From positions 10,320,519 through 10,384,518 of the forward strand of contig CM017569.1 of assembly GCA_007844125.1 (NCBI GenBank): a stretch of 64,000 nucleotides of DNA, read 5' to 3'. The position numbers were made by a program, and so were the translations under genes. Below are positions 1 through 13,689 of the stretch, in pieces. A model generated the notes under the pieces. That model saw only the letters and a program-made list of their open reading frames with translations, did not search any database and had not been told where the DNA came from. The stretch is from Sinonovacula constricta. Taxonomy: Eukaryota > Mollusca > Bivalvia > Cardiida > Solecurtidae. Numbering within the stretch: the stretch's first letter is position 1; every line of letters starts with the position of its first letter.

Positions 1-2850
1 TATAAACTATATGTAGTTTTTATTTATTCAGCTATAAATGAGTAATTGTGGTTTTATAGTTGGCCCACGCTTAAATATTCTCAAACAGATTTTTTCTCAT
101 ATTGACGCATTGTTTGAGATATTTATTTAAAAAAACATGTGTTGGTCTAGGTATAATACATAAGACAGAAAATATGCTTAAAGCCAATAATGTGAAATGA
201 GTTTTCTTAAATTACTTTGCGCTAAAACCTTCTCAATATTTGTTTGATACTGACAACAACAAAGACATAAACGTCATAATGTTAAGCACTTGTCCTATTT
301 CCTTTTTGTGCCAAATACTTAAGGTTTAACTTTAATTTTTTTTAGTAGTATTCTATTCTATATTTGTTACAATTCATATGCGAATCGGATTACTTCATAA
401 AATATAATCATTATGAAAATATTACTATAATAACGCTTCAGTTCTTAAACAATTTTCAACTGTACAAAATATTTGCTAAGTGCCCACTTTCATCCTAAAT
501 TCAAAACTCTGTTATTTTAAATATATTAACAGTTACAGAAATACATCAAGCATTAATTTAAATTTGCGTTCTTAATAAAATAGACAAACAAGTTATCCAC
601 TGTAAATTTGTATTTAAAAAAATATTTTTACATATAGTGCACTTTAATTATTCCGAACTGTTTTAATATTTACTTTTATTTTACCATGTAACAACTTTAT
701 AAATATTCATAACTTAAAATCGCATTGAAAATCCTCTTCAATTTTTACAGATTTTTTTTAAAGAATTATGTTTGAAAATGTATGTAAACACTCGACACAT
801 ATATATCATTTATTCATTTATTAGTTTTACTTTTATTTACATTCAGGTAATGATAACAATAATAAGGATAATCAGTTTTAAATATTTGCACGGATTTTAA
901 TTCCTAGCTTTACTATTATCTAAGGCCATTCGGTTATAGTATTAAATAGGTCATGACACATAATTAATTGTTTGCGTCACTAATGAGCCAGATAGCATAG
1001 TGTTTATAACATGAGTATACTCATGACGCACCTTATTGTATTCTCAGTTTAGAGACATAACAGGATGCTGAGCATAATACGGCACAGATAGCTTTTGATT
1101 TTCTTAACTTCAAGAAAACACAATCTCCATAGTTAATTTTTGTTCAACTAAGTTTTCTTTTTTAACAAAACAAAACGAAAATCATTTTTACAAACTGTTT
1201 ACTAGTTACTTTAGCGTTTTTGGATATGTCAAACGCTACCTCTTCCATTTTGAAGATAAATAAGTATACATGTATGGCCCACTTACAAACAGCACATGCT
1301 GTACAAAGTAGTGAAATAGGTAGATGACATTCATAAATGTATGCACACTCCTAATTGACAATCTGTCCCCGATATTGCAGTGGGTAAAACAGACATGTGA
1401 GAATACAAACAGTAATCATTAAACTGGACTTCGGCGATACATTTGCTTAAATGCATCCTAAATCAATGGATATGTCCCTTTGCAAGTAAACATTGAAGAG
1501 CACTTACGAAACACAAGGATAGGTTTAATTGTATTCACTTTGAAAAAAAACCCATCAATATATAAATGAAGGTCCTACCTTGAACTTTGATGGTGCGACA
1601 ATAGTCTGGATACTTGTCGGACTTGTCGGTTTCGCCTGTAGAGGGCGACATATCCGCATGCTTGTAAGAAACTCTCTCCACCTGGAGACCTGCTGTCCAT
1701 CATGATGACGTCACTAATTGGTAATTAACGTTGTATCACTTCTCAGTCTTTTTTAGTTATCATTAGTATATAACCAATAAACGGATTTCATTGAATTTAT
1801 AACATAGATGCAGCTCTCTTTTTGTTGTCCCCAAACTGTATACAATTTCTTTCTTTATTCTTCAGTCGCAAGTTTATATCGAATGCAAAGCAATTACTTA
1901 ATTTCACAACACCATTCTTGACACATTATATACAAATGCATAGTGTTATTTATTCAACTTAAGTTGTTTTTCTTCTCAAATAGCTTTCATTTATGGGCAA
2001 AGAAATACAAATAAACCGTCAATAAAACACAACAATCGTGTAATGACACCAACAAATTTCAGAGACCTCAGAATTATCTCACTTCAGAACTCACGAGACA
2101 TCTGAGTTAAGGTAATTACTGTATCCTATTAAAATGTCACTGATCTCAAGGCGGGTCGGCTACATTGAAGAATCATTCAGCGGTAAACTTTCAGTGTTGT
2201 ATCAACAGTAATTCTATTCGGCCCGCCTCTCATTACCCGCTATTGTTAGCGTCATGCCCCTCCATACAAATCTCATGTCAACCGTTCCGCGGCCAGCTTT
2301 CATTGGCTCAAGCACATCACGTGGGCTGGAAACTCTTGTTCCGTCCCACTGTCGCACCAGGATGGTTACAATCGCACACACGGACATTGTTGACTTGGTT
2401 TTCTATCCTTTGCAATTTTTGCAGCTTTTGGCATCTTTCTGATGCATCGCGTTTATTTTTTAAATTTCAGTGTTTTTTATACAATCGATATTAATTAGTC
2501 ATGATGGCAGCAAATTATTATTCTTATATCATGCTTTAGATTGGAGAGTCGTTTTATTTCAGGCTAGTGTTTTATTTCAGGCTAGTGACAGTTGTGCATT
2601 GGCACATGACACAACGAATCACAAGATCCACACGTCACGTGTGTTTAAATTATTGCGTCACCATCGAGCCAATTATATTCTTGTTTATTAATGACTTTTT
2701 CACACATGACGTATGTTACCGCATGCGCAGTACGGAGATAAATGAGAGTTGTTGTGTTGTTGTTTTATGTAAAATAGTTTAACAATGTCGCGAATGATTT
2801 TAATTTTCCCCTACCAAAAGACAACACAATTTTTGAAGAACAGAATGTTC
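1..2850. other. AT-rich intergenic DNA, no gene recognised
   Basis: I see no coding region with recognisable domains on either strand. Short open frames around 2165-2780 have no family signature. The only structure is an exact 18-bp direct duplication at 2551-2568 and 2569-2586 (unit begins GTTTTATTTCAGG). Confidence 0.6.
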
Positions 2851-2853
2851 ACC

Positions 2854-2907
2854 TGCACACACGCACTGCACGCACACACGCACGCACACAAACCAACACA
2901 CACACAC

Positions 2908-2940
<33 letters not shown>

Positions 2941-2954
2941 CACACACACACACT
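2854..2954. repeat. (CA)n microsatellite
   Basis: An impure CA/CACG run gives way to a nearly pure CA tract. It explains the His/Thr-rich open frame in this interval, which is not a gene. Confidence 0.9.
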
Positions 2955-3289
2955 CCAATATTCCATCTGTTGTTTATTTAAATTTACTGTTGACTTTTAA
3001 CGGCCGATATCAAGGAGGGATCACATCATCAATACACAGTGAGTTATATAATAATGAATTTAAACTCACAAATTACAAACAAACAAACAACAACAACACA
3101 CACACAATGGGTAGTGTTATGTATTAAACATCTTTCAGTTTCCAATTATTGCACACTCTCACTGTTTGTATTTTCATTGTTATTTGTATACGTATGTTTG
3201 ATTGGTCGCATACACACAATTGTTGAACTCCTTTGTCTTGTTGACATTTAGATGGGCTTTTCTAATAGTTTTTATAATGTTCTGTTCTA

Positions 3290-3420
3290 TACCCGCTCAA
3301 CTCCTCACTGCCTGGGCTTGAGTCCAAGTCGGACCAGAAGAACGTTCGGTTTTCCAGCCGACCTGTCTGGTTGTATTGAATCGATGGTTCACTGGTGTGG
3401 TGTTTATATTCGGTTAGGAT
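3290..3420 (+). repeat. SINE-like fragment (tRNA-derived family, first copy)
   Basis: The segment has a decayed B-box-like stretch (GGGCTTGAGTCC), then a body with GAAGAACGTTCGG, TTCCAGCCGACCTG and a TCGATGGTTC end. The same order of blocks recurs at about 5408-5515, so the two are probably copies of one bivalve tRNA-derived SINE. Boundaries are approximate. Confidence 0.45.
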
Positions 3421-3449
3421 CGTTCTCCACCAAAAAGTCATTGAATTAA

Positions 3450-5400
3450 TTGTCGGTGCTACTTACATTGGAATATTTAAAAAACAACAACATTGCACTG
3501 GCCGTTGAGGCATGAACAAGCCATACGACTGTCATCCTAGTTACCCCCACATGTCGAGACCTCTCATCAAGGTACCAGGGTACCTGAGCAGCGCCTCTCG
3601 ATCCTCCTCACCCTCTTCTGCCTACAGACGACCCTCGCCATTGACTTCAAAACCTTTCTCCTCACAGTCAGTTATTTTGTTCAAGTACATACCCATGTAT
3701 CTGCTAATTAAGCTATAATGGTGTCTGTCATCTGTCATTATCGGCGGGCTCAATTAATCTACAAGCTCAATTAAGGTTTAATTGTTACTACAGACCACTG
3801 TGAAAGCGATTTCAAGATGAAATCAATTAAAAGTTCAAAGATTATGCTAATATTAGAGGACCACCCGAGCTGTAACTGTACAGAGGGATAAGCGCTCTCG
3901 AAATGCAGAGGGTCTGTACGTTCATTGAGTATATGTGCATTAATGTCGCACACAACAGTCTGGATTGATCGACATTTTTTGTTGCTAGTCGAAGCACACA
4001 ATACACCCATGATAGTTAACAGACAGTGTTCCTACAGAAAAAACATTAAAACGTGTTCGATTACTCCGATTTAGACTTCTTGCGATGAATGACTCAATAC
4101 ATTGAGTTTTGCTTGCTGCGAAAATATCTGAGGTAATGTTGTCCCTTCCGCAACATGCTAAACTCATTCAGCATTTTATTTAATTTAAACTAATTAGTTT
4201 CCAGACGCGACTATTTAGAACTTACTCATTTGGTGCCGCGTTTCCTTAAGAACATATGATGTATTCTTTTATTCAAAATACTCATTTAATGCCTTGCCTC
4301 ATGAAGATTGTTCTGGTTTAAAGCGACTTGGTGCATTTAGTCTCATTTGCATTTTCTTAAAAACGCACAAATAAGGGAATATAACATATTTCAACCTTAA
4401 GCAATATAGGCCTACTCGATATATTGTTATCTAAGACTATTGTGAAAACAAGTGTTATATTATTAATGTTTTCGCCATTGCAATGACTAATAAGTGATAA
4501 ACTTGAAAAATAAAAACACCTTAGCGTAGGTTCATATAGTATCATGTAACCTTATAACCACAAGGCGTCAATCCGACATAGCGATCGTGGGTGTCCTGAG
4601 ATGAACATTTTACCCTTATCACTCTACATTTGTAAATACCCAATAATAAATTCTGAGACGGCTTGCTACCACCGATACGCAAATGCATCCATTCCTTTTG
4701 TAATAGCCTCAATAGCAAAGAGTACATATCCTGACCTAAAAGGTTCCATCCGGAGCTGTCTGATTTGGATCTACCCTAGTGGTCTAAGACTGACTTATTC
4801 GTGTTTAAAAGGGTAAGAGCGTAGTTCGCTTCCGACATTCCACAGTCTTTGTCATCGTCTTCTAGCACTCTTCTTAATATGTCGATGGTGTTTATGTCGT
4901 AAATACGCGTGGGAGATGTAAAAAGTTCATTGATGGCAAGGACCCCGTAACTCTGCACTGTAATTAAATCATAATACTTCTATCAAACCCTTAATTATAT
5001 TATAAGCGATTCAATGTTATGAAATGGTATTTGTCGGTCGCGGAAAACTGCTTCCTTATTTAAATAGACTGTTGGTTTTTTGCTTTAATATCATTTTTAA
5101 GGAAAAAAGAGGGTATTTTTCAACTTTTACGTTTTTTTTGTACCTCAAGCATGTACTAATATCGGACTATAGATAACAATTATGACAAGAAACGCAATCC
5201 ATTGGCTGGCTGTATTTTCCCTGGGTTAGATTCCTATAGAGTATGTGCCTACGGTTGATGCATGTCTCGTGACGACAATGTGTCTCATATTATGTTCTCC
5301 AAATAGAACATATAGAGTTATACAATACAGAACAAATGTAACACACTACAATATATGTTTTGTAAATCAATAACTATTGGGTCTTTTTACTAATTAAGCC
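3450..5400. other. Intergenic, nothing recognised
   Basis: This is AT-rich sequence with scattered open frames of 60-80 codons on both strands. None shows a domain, signal peptide or splice-consistent continuation. Confidence 0.5.
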
Positions 5401-5407
5401 ATCTTTT

Positions 5408-5515
5408 CGGCAATATATATACGACCGCGTGGGTTCGAGTCCCGTTCGGGGAGAAGAACTTAATGTGGGAAGGTCTTCCAGCTGACCTGCGGTACCTCGG
5501 TGGTTCTACCAAGGC
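5408..5515 (+). repeat. SINE-like fragment (tRNA-derived family, second copy)
   Basis: A good tRNA B box (GGGTTCGAGTCCC) is followed by GGAGAAGAAC, TTCCAGCTGACCTG and TCGGTGGTTC, the same block order as at 3290-3420. No convincing A box is seen upstream, so this is a 5'-truncated copy. It runs directly into a TG/G tract. Confidence 0.55.
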
Positions 5516-5518
5516 ATT

Positions 5519-5549
<31 letters not shown>

Positions 5550-5550
5550 G
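5516..5550. repeat. (TG)n followed by an 18-base G run
   Basis: About 8 TG repeats are followed by a homopolymeric G run, at the 3' end of the SINE fragment. G runs of this length are prone to length error. Confidence 0.9.
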
Positions 5551-5834
5551 TCTTCATCTACCAAAGTAGCTGGACGTCGCTATAATGATCACAATTGGAC
5601 ACTGGGATGTATTTAAAGAACAAAAACGAAACGGTGGATTAACAATAATCACTGACATCGGTATAGTTGAACACGTCCTGGAAATGCTCACATAATTCAC
5701 ATTTAATGGTCGATATTATACGAATCTATCGGCTATTTGCGGCAGCATTCACTTTAATGAAGGACGACTTTGTTCAAAATTTGGATATCGTATATCGTAA
5801 TATTTCGTTCAATTAATACATATAAACGAATGAA

Positions 5835-6250
5835 AGTTACAGTTATTCCAAAGTTGTATGTGGTATTTTCTCTTCTAGTCCACGCAAGTAACAATCATTC
5901 CAAAGTGGGATGTGGTATTGACTCTTGTAGTCAATGAATCTATGCAAGTCACGATTGTTCGAAAGTTGGATGTTGTATTTACTCTTCTATTTAACGGATG
6001 CATGCAAGTCACAATCATTTTAACTTTGAATATCGTTTTTAATAAGTAGTTGAGGGATGGATGTAAATGAACAAAAGTCATCATTTAATTTAGATCATAT
6101 AAAATATTCTTATCAATGGATGCATGCAATTTAATGCAAGTCACAAGCATTCGAAAAATGAGTATAACATTTACTAGTTAAGTTTACGGTTGTATGCAAG
6201 TTAATGCAAGAACCACCGTTAAAATTAAGACATCGTATTTTCTATTTCAT
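5835..6250. repeat. Degenerate ~60-65 bp minisatellite
   Basis: A block containing ATGCAAGTCACAATCATTC, then a CAAAGTTGGATGTGGTATT-like stretch and an ACTCTTCTAGTC-like stretch recurs about seven times. Copies near 5843, 5896, 5956 and 6016 are the clearest and the later ones are eroded. It lies about 240 bp beyond the 3' end of the glycosyltransferase gene. Confidence 0.7.
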
Positions 6251-6489
6251 TTCAGGGATGAACGTGTCGGTACAAACAATACGGAGAAAAGTAATTAATA
6301 TTATATATGCGGCGATAGTGAATCTTCGCTTGCAAGTCAAAATGTTTCAATTATGTATTGGACATACATGTATTTTTTAGTATTTTCTTTTTTGTTTCTT
6401 TTCTGTGCATATCTCGCACGCAAGACACTAGCAATAAGAGTACGTATACTTTTAGCTGTGTTCCTTGCTTGCACGCAAATCACGTCCAA

Positions 6490-7930
6490 TCATGGCTGAA
6501 TATCGTATTTGCTTCTTAGATAATTTTCTAACAGCCGTTTCCCGTATTTGTTCGGAACTGTGTCATCTAATATCATCACGGGGACACTGGATACCGAATT
6601 CAAATGCGCACTCTCGATAATGATGAATGTATGCTAGCGCTGGTTCTACTTTCAGCACAGCTACGCCTGATTCCAGAGGCCAGGGTCTACTCACGTGGTG
6701 TATTCCAAGCTCATACACACTGCTCTGGCCGCACCATCACCTTCAACCGTCTGTTGGAATAGTTCGTGTACGGTTTACTATGACACACGTGTCCATCTCG
6801 TTGGAAAAGATTGGTCGAGACCTCGTTGGGTCAAAATACGCAGGTCTGAATGCAAATCCGCTCGACTTAAGGAATTCCTCTCCATATTTACCATGCATCT
6901 CACGAAGTAAGTCCTTCCAGGTGCTACTCTCACCATGTGGTACGAGATACTCGTCAAGGTCAACGAACAGTAGATGCTCGAAGTCATACATATATTTATA
7001 CAGACAGTCGTTAATTGCTATTGATTGTCCGTGGTACCAAATCCCATCCGTCTCAAAGGGCAGTTTCCAAGGAATCAAAATAGCAATGTTAAGATTTTCA
7101 TAATATTGGATGATTTTTCTGACATCGTTGGATATACTTTGACCTGACTCTTCGACATAAAAGACAAATCTATCAGCACCCAATATTCTGTTGAATTCAA
7201 TGAACTCAAGCAGTTGTTTAGCTTTTACGGTACCGAACAACGGAGGTACACACACACCAAACCGAAGTTTCCGAATTTCAACGCGACTATCTCGTGACTT
7301 TAAACAAAGCAATTTTGATTGGATAAGACTTTTATCGGAAGTGACACCATAGCCAAAACGAAATGACACTGGCACCAGTGTTATTTTAGGTGGTAGAGGA
7401 CAGTTAAAAATATAGGCACTGTATTTCTTATTATGATTTTCACATGTCTGGTATAATGTCACTTCTGTTGAAACAAATGATCTGTTTTTTAAACTTAAAT
7501 CTGCATCGAAATGGCACCAAAGTTGTTTATCGAACTTATCATGTGCCCATTTCTTCATCGCACCAAACATCCGAACAAATGGTGGGCTTGTTCTTTTATC
7601 CAGATAAGCCGAGTATACATACAGATCATCAGCAATTTCCCGGAAATCTAACCTTGAATCCTTGCTGCACTCACCCGAGTACTGGTCGTCCAGATACATA
7701 TTTTGTGGTGTTTTCTTGACCCTCTTAAAATATGCATTTGCGTCACCATTCCAGTTTAGTTTAAAGGGATCCACTGTATATTCATTTGTACCATCTTGTT
7801 CAGAAAACAGCAACACGGTTTGTTGATCAGTCTTACCTTGTAGAACTGTGACAAACTTGTAAATTGTCACTAAAGACACGACGTAGAACACAAACACTAG
7901 CGCCATATACTTTACACGTACCTTAAACAT
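6490..7930 (-). CDS. Glycosyltransferase family 92 (DUF23) protein with disrupted 3' end
   Basis: This is a single-exon type II membrane protein of the Golgi glycosyltransferase kind. GT92 enzymes add galactose to N-glycan core fucose in nematodes; the exact substrate here is unknown. The ATG at 7930 (MFKVRVKYM) starts an open frame of 395 residues to a TGA at 6745-6743. A hydrophobic anchor lies at residues 8-27. Family motifs are CVPPLFG (227-233), the EFIEFNRILG block, GQSIAINDCLYKYM (301-314) and the DxD-like FVDLDEYLVP (322-331). Beyond the TGA the expected GT92 C terminus is still legible but in shifting frames: LKVMVRPEQ in one frame, then YELGIHHVSRPWP back in the original frame until a TGA at 6565-6563, then a DDTVPNKYGKRLLENYL stretch in a third frame, stopping at 6490. 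The upstream 1.2 kb has no such damage. It is either a recent pseudogene or a gene with sequence errors near its end. Confidence 0.85.
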
Positions 7931-7939
7931 TGTTAACAC

Positions 7940-10900
7940 TTCTAACAGATATGCATCTACAAACTATTAAAAACTGGCACTGATTTCCTGCTCTGTGTTA
8001 TTAATGTCACATAGAGACGCATCTGGATTATACAGACTTCATGTTGGTACAGAAAATGATGTTCAATCCAATGTTAAAAAAACACCAAAAAAAACATGTC
8101 TACACAGACGTCAATGTGCTGCCTGTCATTTAGTCCAGTTACTAGATCCCAGAGCATATAGAAACAAATCAATGCCAATAATGTTCCACTGTCTTTTTTA
8201 TCGTTAACACTGTGGAATGGACTGTTACTATGCATACTATACAGAGTCAAACCGGCACCCTACGGTATAAGACTACATAAAATATTCACGAGACAGTCTG
8301 CGATAAGAAGTCATTGATTTGATAACGATAACCTTGTTTACCTGTTGTTCAACCATCATTATATACCTGTTACAAAGCCAAAGGTAAAGATAGCGTCTTG
8401 TAAGACAATGGTAGTTTTGCGCGGTGTGAGCAACAAAAATAAATGCTGGCACGTTGTATTCTATCAAACCAAGTTTCCATGGTTGATAGTTTTTTATACG
8501 ATAACGAATTCGTTTGGGTATAATTACATGTTCATGGTTGTTTGCTATGTTGACGGAAGCTTTAAATTTGTCTTTGTTTTTTTCATGTCGCAGAGAGATA
8601 ACTATCATGAGATTATGACGACCCCCACCTGTACGTTGTTGTTGTTTTTGTTTTGTTTTTGAAGAAGATAGCCAGGCACATGAGTGGAACCAGCGATGCA
8701 CCACAGCTGTTTCAGCCTGACTTGGGTCGATCAAGAATTAATATATTCATAAATGTGTTTCTTCGGGATGTTTTCTGTATTGCTGTCCTGCCTTACTTAT
8801 GAACGACTTAAAACTGCTGACGCAATTTCAGCCCTGATGAATATCAAATTGTTCCTGATTGGTAGAGATTACCTAGTGCACCAATATGCTCATCTAAACT
8901 AGATACGAGCACCAAATAACCATAAGATAAGACACACATCTGCAACCAGCAAAAGCAATCTGCTACAACATATTTAGTACAGAACCATCGCAGTATTGGG
9001 AACTGATCAAGCGGGTATTGTGTCCACAAGTTCTTCCACCAGTCCATAATACGTTTTGTAGACTAAACACTTGTGGCGTTCTTAACTGCATCTAGTCTGA
9101 AAGCAATTTAACCTCGTTAGGTGATAAGAACAAAGCGAAAACCTAGAAATAGTTGATGATAAGGAAGGGAAATGGTACCAAAATGAGCTAAGTCAAGGAC
9201 ATTTTGGAAAATCTTTAAGCAAGATATTAAACGTTGGAGTCTCAGAAGCATTCCAATATAATCTATGGACAACAGAATTGGAAGCCATGGGACGGTTATG
9301 TTGATAATTGTGTGAGCAATTCTTACGCATTTTATATTCTTTTTTTAAGGGACTTTACTTTCACTATTAAATAACTGCATTCTTACTTCCCTTGTTGGTA
9401 GGTATTTTGCTGCAGAAAACTTAAGATTTTCCCACTTTGTAAACTTTTGAAAAAGAATTAAGACTGAAGTATGCACGTGAAATGGATCTCATTGATTGAG
9501 ATAAGCATTAATTAAAATGGGAGACAGAGCTTTTTCAGTCAGTAAGTCTAGCATTCATGCCAATGATAATTTTATAGTCTACAGATGAGGTATTTAAATC
9601 TTCCGTTAATATAACTGAACCGTTTTTGACAAAAGGCTACAATACAATCCCCACAAGAGGATAGTTCCCAAATGTTCGGGAAAAGGGAAATATTTCGCTT
9701 TTGTAGGTGGATCCGTTGAAGCAAAAATGGCTAGTTGACCAACTAAATATTAACTAAATTTAGTCTAAATTCCTTCTTAACTATTATTCCTTAATAGACT
9801 AACCACTTGGCGTGAGAAACACATAAAAATACTGATAATCAGTTTTGATCCCAAAAGAACAAATATGCAGTATACTATGATTAATTTTGCTGTCGTTAGT
9901 AAACAGAAACTTCACATTGCCTACATAGATTAGGGAAAATGTATCATAGTTATGATAGATCGCTACTTTGGATACCCAGCAAGTGGTGTATTATTTTTTA
10001 TTACCTTGATGATATAGTTAAAAATAAAAAAAATAAAAGTATACATTGTATTGTTCATTTTGGGGACATACAGTTATTTATGTTATTCTTCGCTGCTGAT
10101 GCTTTAGTTTTTGCACTTGAATTGCTGATATTCTAAAATATATATAGAATATCATTGCAAGACATGAAATTAAATGTTTTTAAGACTAAAATCATGTTGT
10201 TGTTTTCTTTCAGAGTGAACATGCCAATTTTACTTTCTATCTTAATGGGATCTGAATAGAAATTGTCATTTAAATGCACAGGGGTTTATTTGTACAATAA
10301 CTGCAAATGGAATTGTACTTCAACAGCTCGGCGTGCGCCTAGATTGTGATTAGAACAAATAGGTTTAGTATCTCTTTGGGAAAAATCACTCATAACCACT
10401 ATTCACTACCCAGTAATAATTAAATTAACTAGCGATATCGAACATCAGAAATAGTTTTCAGCATTAAATAATTCAAATAGAGAGTGTCTAGGTTAGTGTT
10501 GAAAAGGGAAAATGTTTTTACTCGAGGCCGAGACACTGAATTGTTAAGTCACAGCTGGTTTATTCTTGCATCTATTTTTATTTTTTGTTCAGAAAAGCGA
10601 AATTATGTTGTATAAGCATATGCTTTAACTTGACGTAAAAACAAGTAATTTTTCATGATTCCTACGCACGTGCGTAACCTCCGTTCGAAAATTCGGAAAA
10701 TCTAAAAGTACCAAAAACACTAAGAATATCGACACCTTTCCCGGGATAGGAATGATATATTTTATTTCCCCAGTTTCTATGTTATAAAATCTTATTACCA
10801 CGCCATTCAAGTTGAAAAGGTCGTTCATATTTTGCGTTAAGTTCCTCTCATGTCCGCATTTGACCTGTTTTTCATTAGAAAAGAACCGAATATATTCAAA

Positions 10901-13250
10901 AGTATTACTACAAAGGTTATTTCCCTTGTAATTGTGCGTAACTTTAAAAACGGCCCAGATACGCGCCTGCCTGACCCGATTTATGGTAGGTACGTCGTGC
11001 AGCGACTGAGCTAGAAGTGTCCAATAAGTTTGAGAGTTTGCAAGAATATGTTTTCAAAGCGATATGTTTAAAAAGTGTTTAAAATTGTAACAAGTGACAC
11101 TATAGCTTATTTACCTCCACTGATGGTTTATATTTGACACAATTTGACGATGCTGTGCTGTACATATGTATTCTATACCTAGACGGAGACGTCACTAGAT
11201 TTAGTCACCTATACTATGACACTTCACAGCTTAGCGAATAGGGGTATTTGTGCTTCCGCGTTATAAAAAATCCTTTTATAAATAAAAAAAAGATATACTT
11301 AAACTATTTATTTTATTTTTAAAAATTAACGTTTATGATTACTATTTTTATAAGTACACAGAAGTGCACACAGGCATCATCATCTTTGTGTAGAACGTTC
11401 AATTGTCGGCAATTTAGAAAGTACATCGTGCCTATTATCCTTTAGATACTAACCTGGTGTTGACACTGTTGGGTTTTAAATGGCTATAAGAGCTTGGCAA
11501 TCGTTTTTTGGATAGGTTCAAAACATTAAATCCTCTTAAGTAAACCACGCACACAAATATCAAGACATCAATAGCTGATAGTGTATTTTTACTTGCAAAC
11601 ATATCATATATACAAACAAGAGGACAAGTGTTGAAACTTCTTGAAACGGCTCTGATACAGCAATCATTTAGCAATAATCTTATCTCTATCTGTAATCTTA
11701 ATAATCCGTATCTATATATAACTCTAATGTAATAAGATGTGATGTGTTCTCTCCTTAGCTAATCTGGTTATTATCAAAAATACGCTTTATTTATTGTTAG
11801 TAAAAACATAAGTTCTGGTGAATGCTATTTTATCTATAAAGCTCAATTTCAAATCATCATCGACATTCTCTTTTCAATAATTAAACAGTTGCTATGTTTT
11901 TACATATTTTCATCCACGTATGGGCGACGCTATATAACAATAAAAAAAAGGACACATGTGAATGCACTTACTCGAGGCAAGTCAGCATGGTTGTTAGATA
12001 CATGTACAACAGATTGTGTAGGTCCAAACCAGACAGAATCATGGGGCGTTGGGTTATATTGATCTTCTTTATTAAGATCTGATTAAACGTGCTTTCTATA
12101 ACAATTCACGACCCTGTTGTTTGATATGAATATAATAAATTGCAAAAGATAACTTCATACAATTATGGTTGGGTCATTTTAACATCATCGGTTATCTGGC
12201 GGCTGACATCAATTTTAAAAATGAAAGATAAAAGATCACACTTTTAAGGTCAATATATCTTAACACGAAGTATTTTTTATATTTATTTTCCTACTATATA
12301 GCAGGGGCAGATCTAGGATGTTGCTTTAGAATGGGCGATTTTTTTCTAAATTACAAGTAATTCGGATGGATTGTGTATAAATGACCTGGATATGACTGCT
12401 CTGAAATACATTGTCAGATGTTATTTGCATTAAATTGCATGTGCTTAAAGTAAAGATCAGTATCCATGGCTCTATGTATGTGAGGGAAATATTCGGGAGA
12501 ATGTAGCTCTTATGCGCTGTCGCATTACAAAGAGAAGTTTAGTTTGAATGTGTAGCTTGCCAGCAACAACTTACAGCTAACCATATTTTGATATATTGTT
12601 TTGACACTAACGACATTCGGTTAAAGAATTAAATGTCAATGTCAATAACATAAACGCATAAACAACTCAGACTATGCCAGATTATAAGCTTGTTTCCTTC
12701 ACGAACGAGTTTGGTATTCTAAACTAAGTTTAAATAAAAATAAGCATTTTAAGTATTTATTATTCTTGTAATTTTTGTTTTTAAAATGATCATTAACATC
12801 CTTTTAACCTCAATAGTTAATATATGCGCACTCATATGCACTCTTCAATTATAACCTGATTATCACTTATTTGCGTTTAACGTTACTATATTCTCCGCCG
12901 TATAATCTATCGATCTATAGCGCTAAAATGGAAGTCACGTGTCCTTTTGACGCGTCATTGAGCTGCGGTAGAATTAGGCGCGGTGATTCCGTAAGGTATT
13001 TTGTAAACAATCGAAAAAAACAAAAAAAAAAACACGAGTTAACCAGTGGGTTAGTACTATATGGAAGAGGATCTCCTCCAATATTCTAATTACTATTTCT
13101 TACTTTTAATTCTCGGATTTGTCACTTCAAATGTCAATTTGTAAATTGCAACATAAATAAATACCAATAAAAGTTCGTCCATATTTACACGTCCCTTCCT
13201 TTTCCTAACACTGTATGAATCGGTTCAAATGTTGTTCGAATATTTTTATC
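7940..13250. other. Intergenic, no gene recognised
   Basis: This is about 5 kb of AT-rich DNA. Open frames up to 153 codons (for example 8273-8734 minus) were read and show no family motif, membrane pattern or plausible exon joins. A short pyrimidine-rich tract lies near 13265-13310. I found no mobile element with recognisable ends. Confidence 0.5.
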
Positions 13251-13429
13251 TCTCAGGTCTGACAGCCCCTACCCCCGCCCCCTCCCCACTCCCCTTTTAA
13301 CCACTATGGCCCCACCCTCTTTCATTAACTGCATATATCCTGATTTAACCGAAGTGATCCAAGCTGGCAAAATTCCTTTAACGGTACACAGTATTGAGTT
13401 ATTACCCAAGACCTACCCCGTAATCAGGT

Positions 13430-13680
13430 GCTCTACCACCTGGCCCGCCTGTGCAGAGAGCTTTTAACCTTCTTTATTTTTAGCCAGGTATCAACTGGAC
13501 AGAACCACCAGTACCTAGCACGTTCCTGCTCCACATTGTGTTCTGATAAATTAATTCTGACGACACTTAAAAAGGCTTGAAAAATCCCATTACCGAGGGC
13601 CGGGGTCGAATCCAGGACCTCCTGCTCTTGAGGTAGCTGCTCTAGCAACTGAGCTGCATGGGCACCTGCCTCTGGGGAAA
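13430..13680 (-). repeat. tRNA-derived SINE with two tRNA-like heads
   Basis: Read on the minus strand, the segment from about 13665 resembles a tRNA: A box TAGAGCAGC preceded by CAGCTCAGTTG, and B box GGATTCGACCC. After a ~150-bp body a second tRNA-like start appears near 13445 (CCAGGTGGTAGAGCACC). This suggests tandem or nested SINE copies. The anticodon stem does not pair well, so it is not a working tRNA gene. Confidence 0.6.
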
Positions 13681-13689
13681 GCATTCTCA

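Noticed and set aside
6627..7103. 158-codon plus-strand open frame
   Set aside because: It is antisense to the glycosyltransferase 92 gene, whose motifs are unmistakable on the minus strand.
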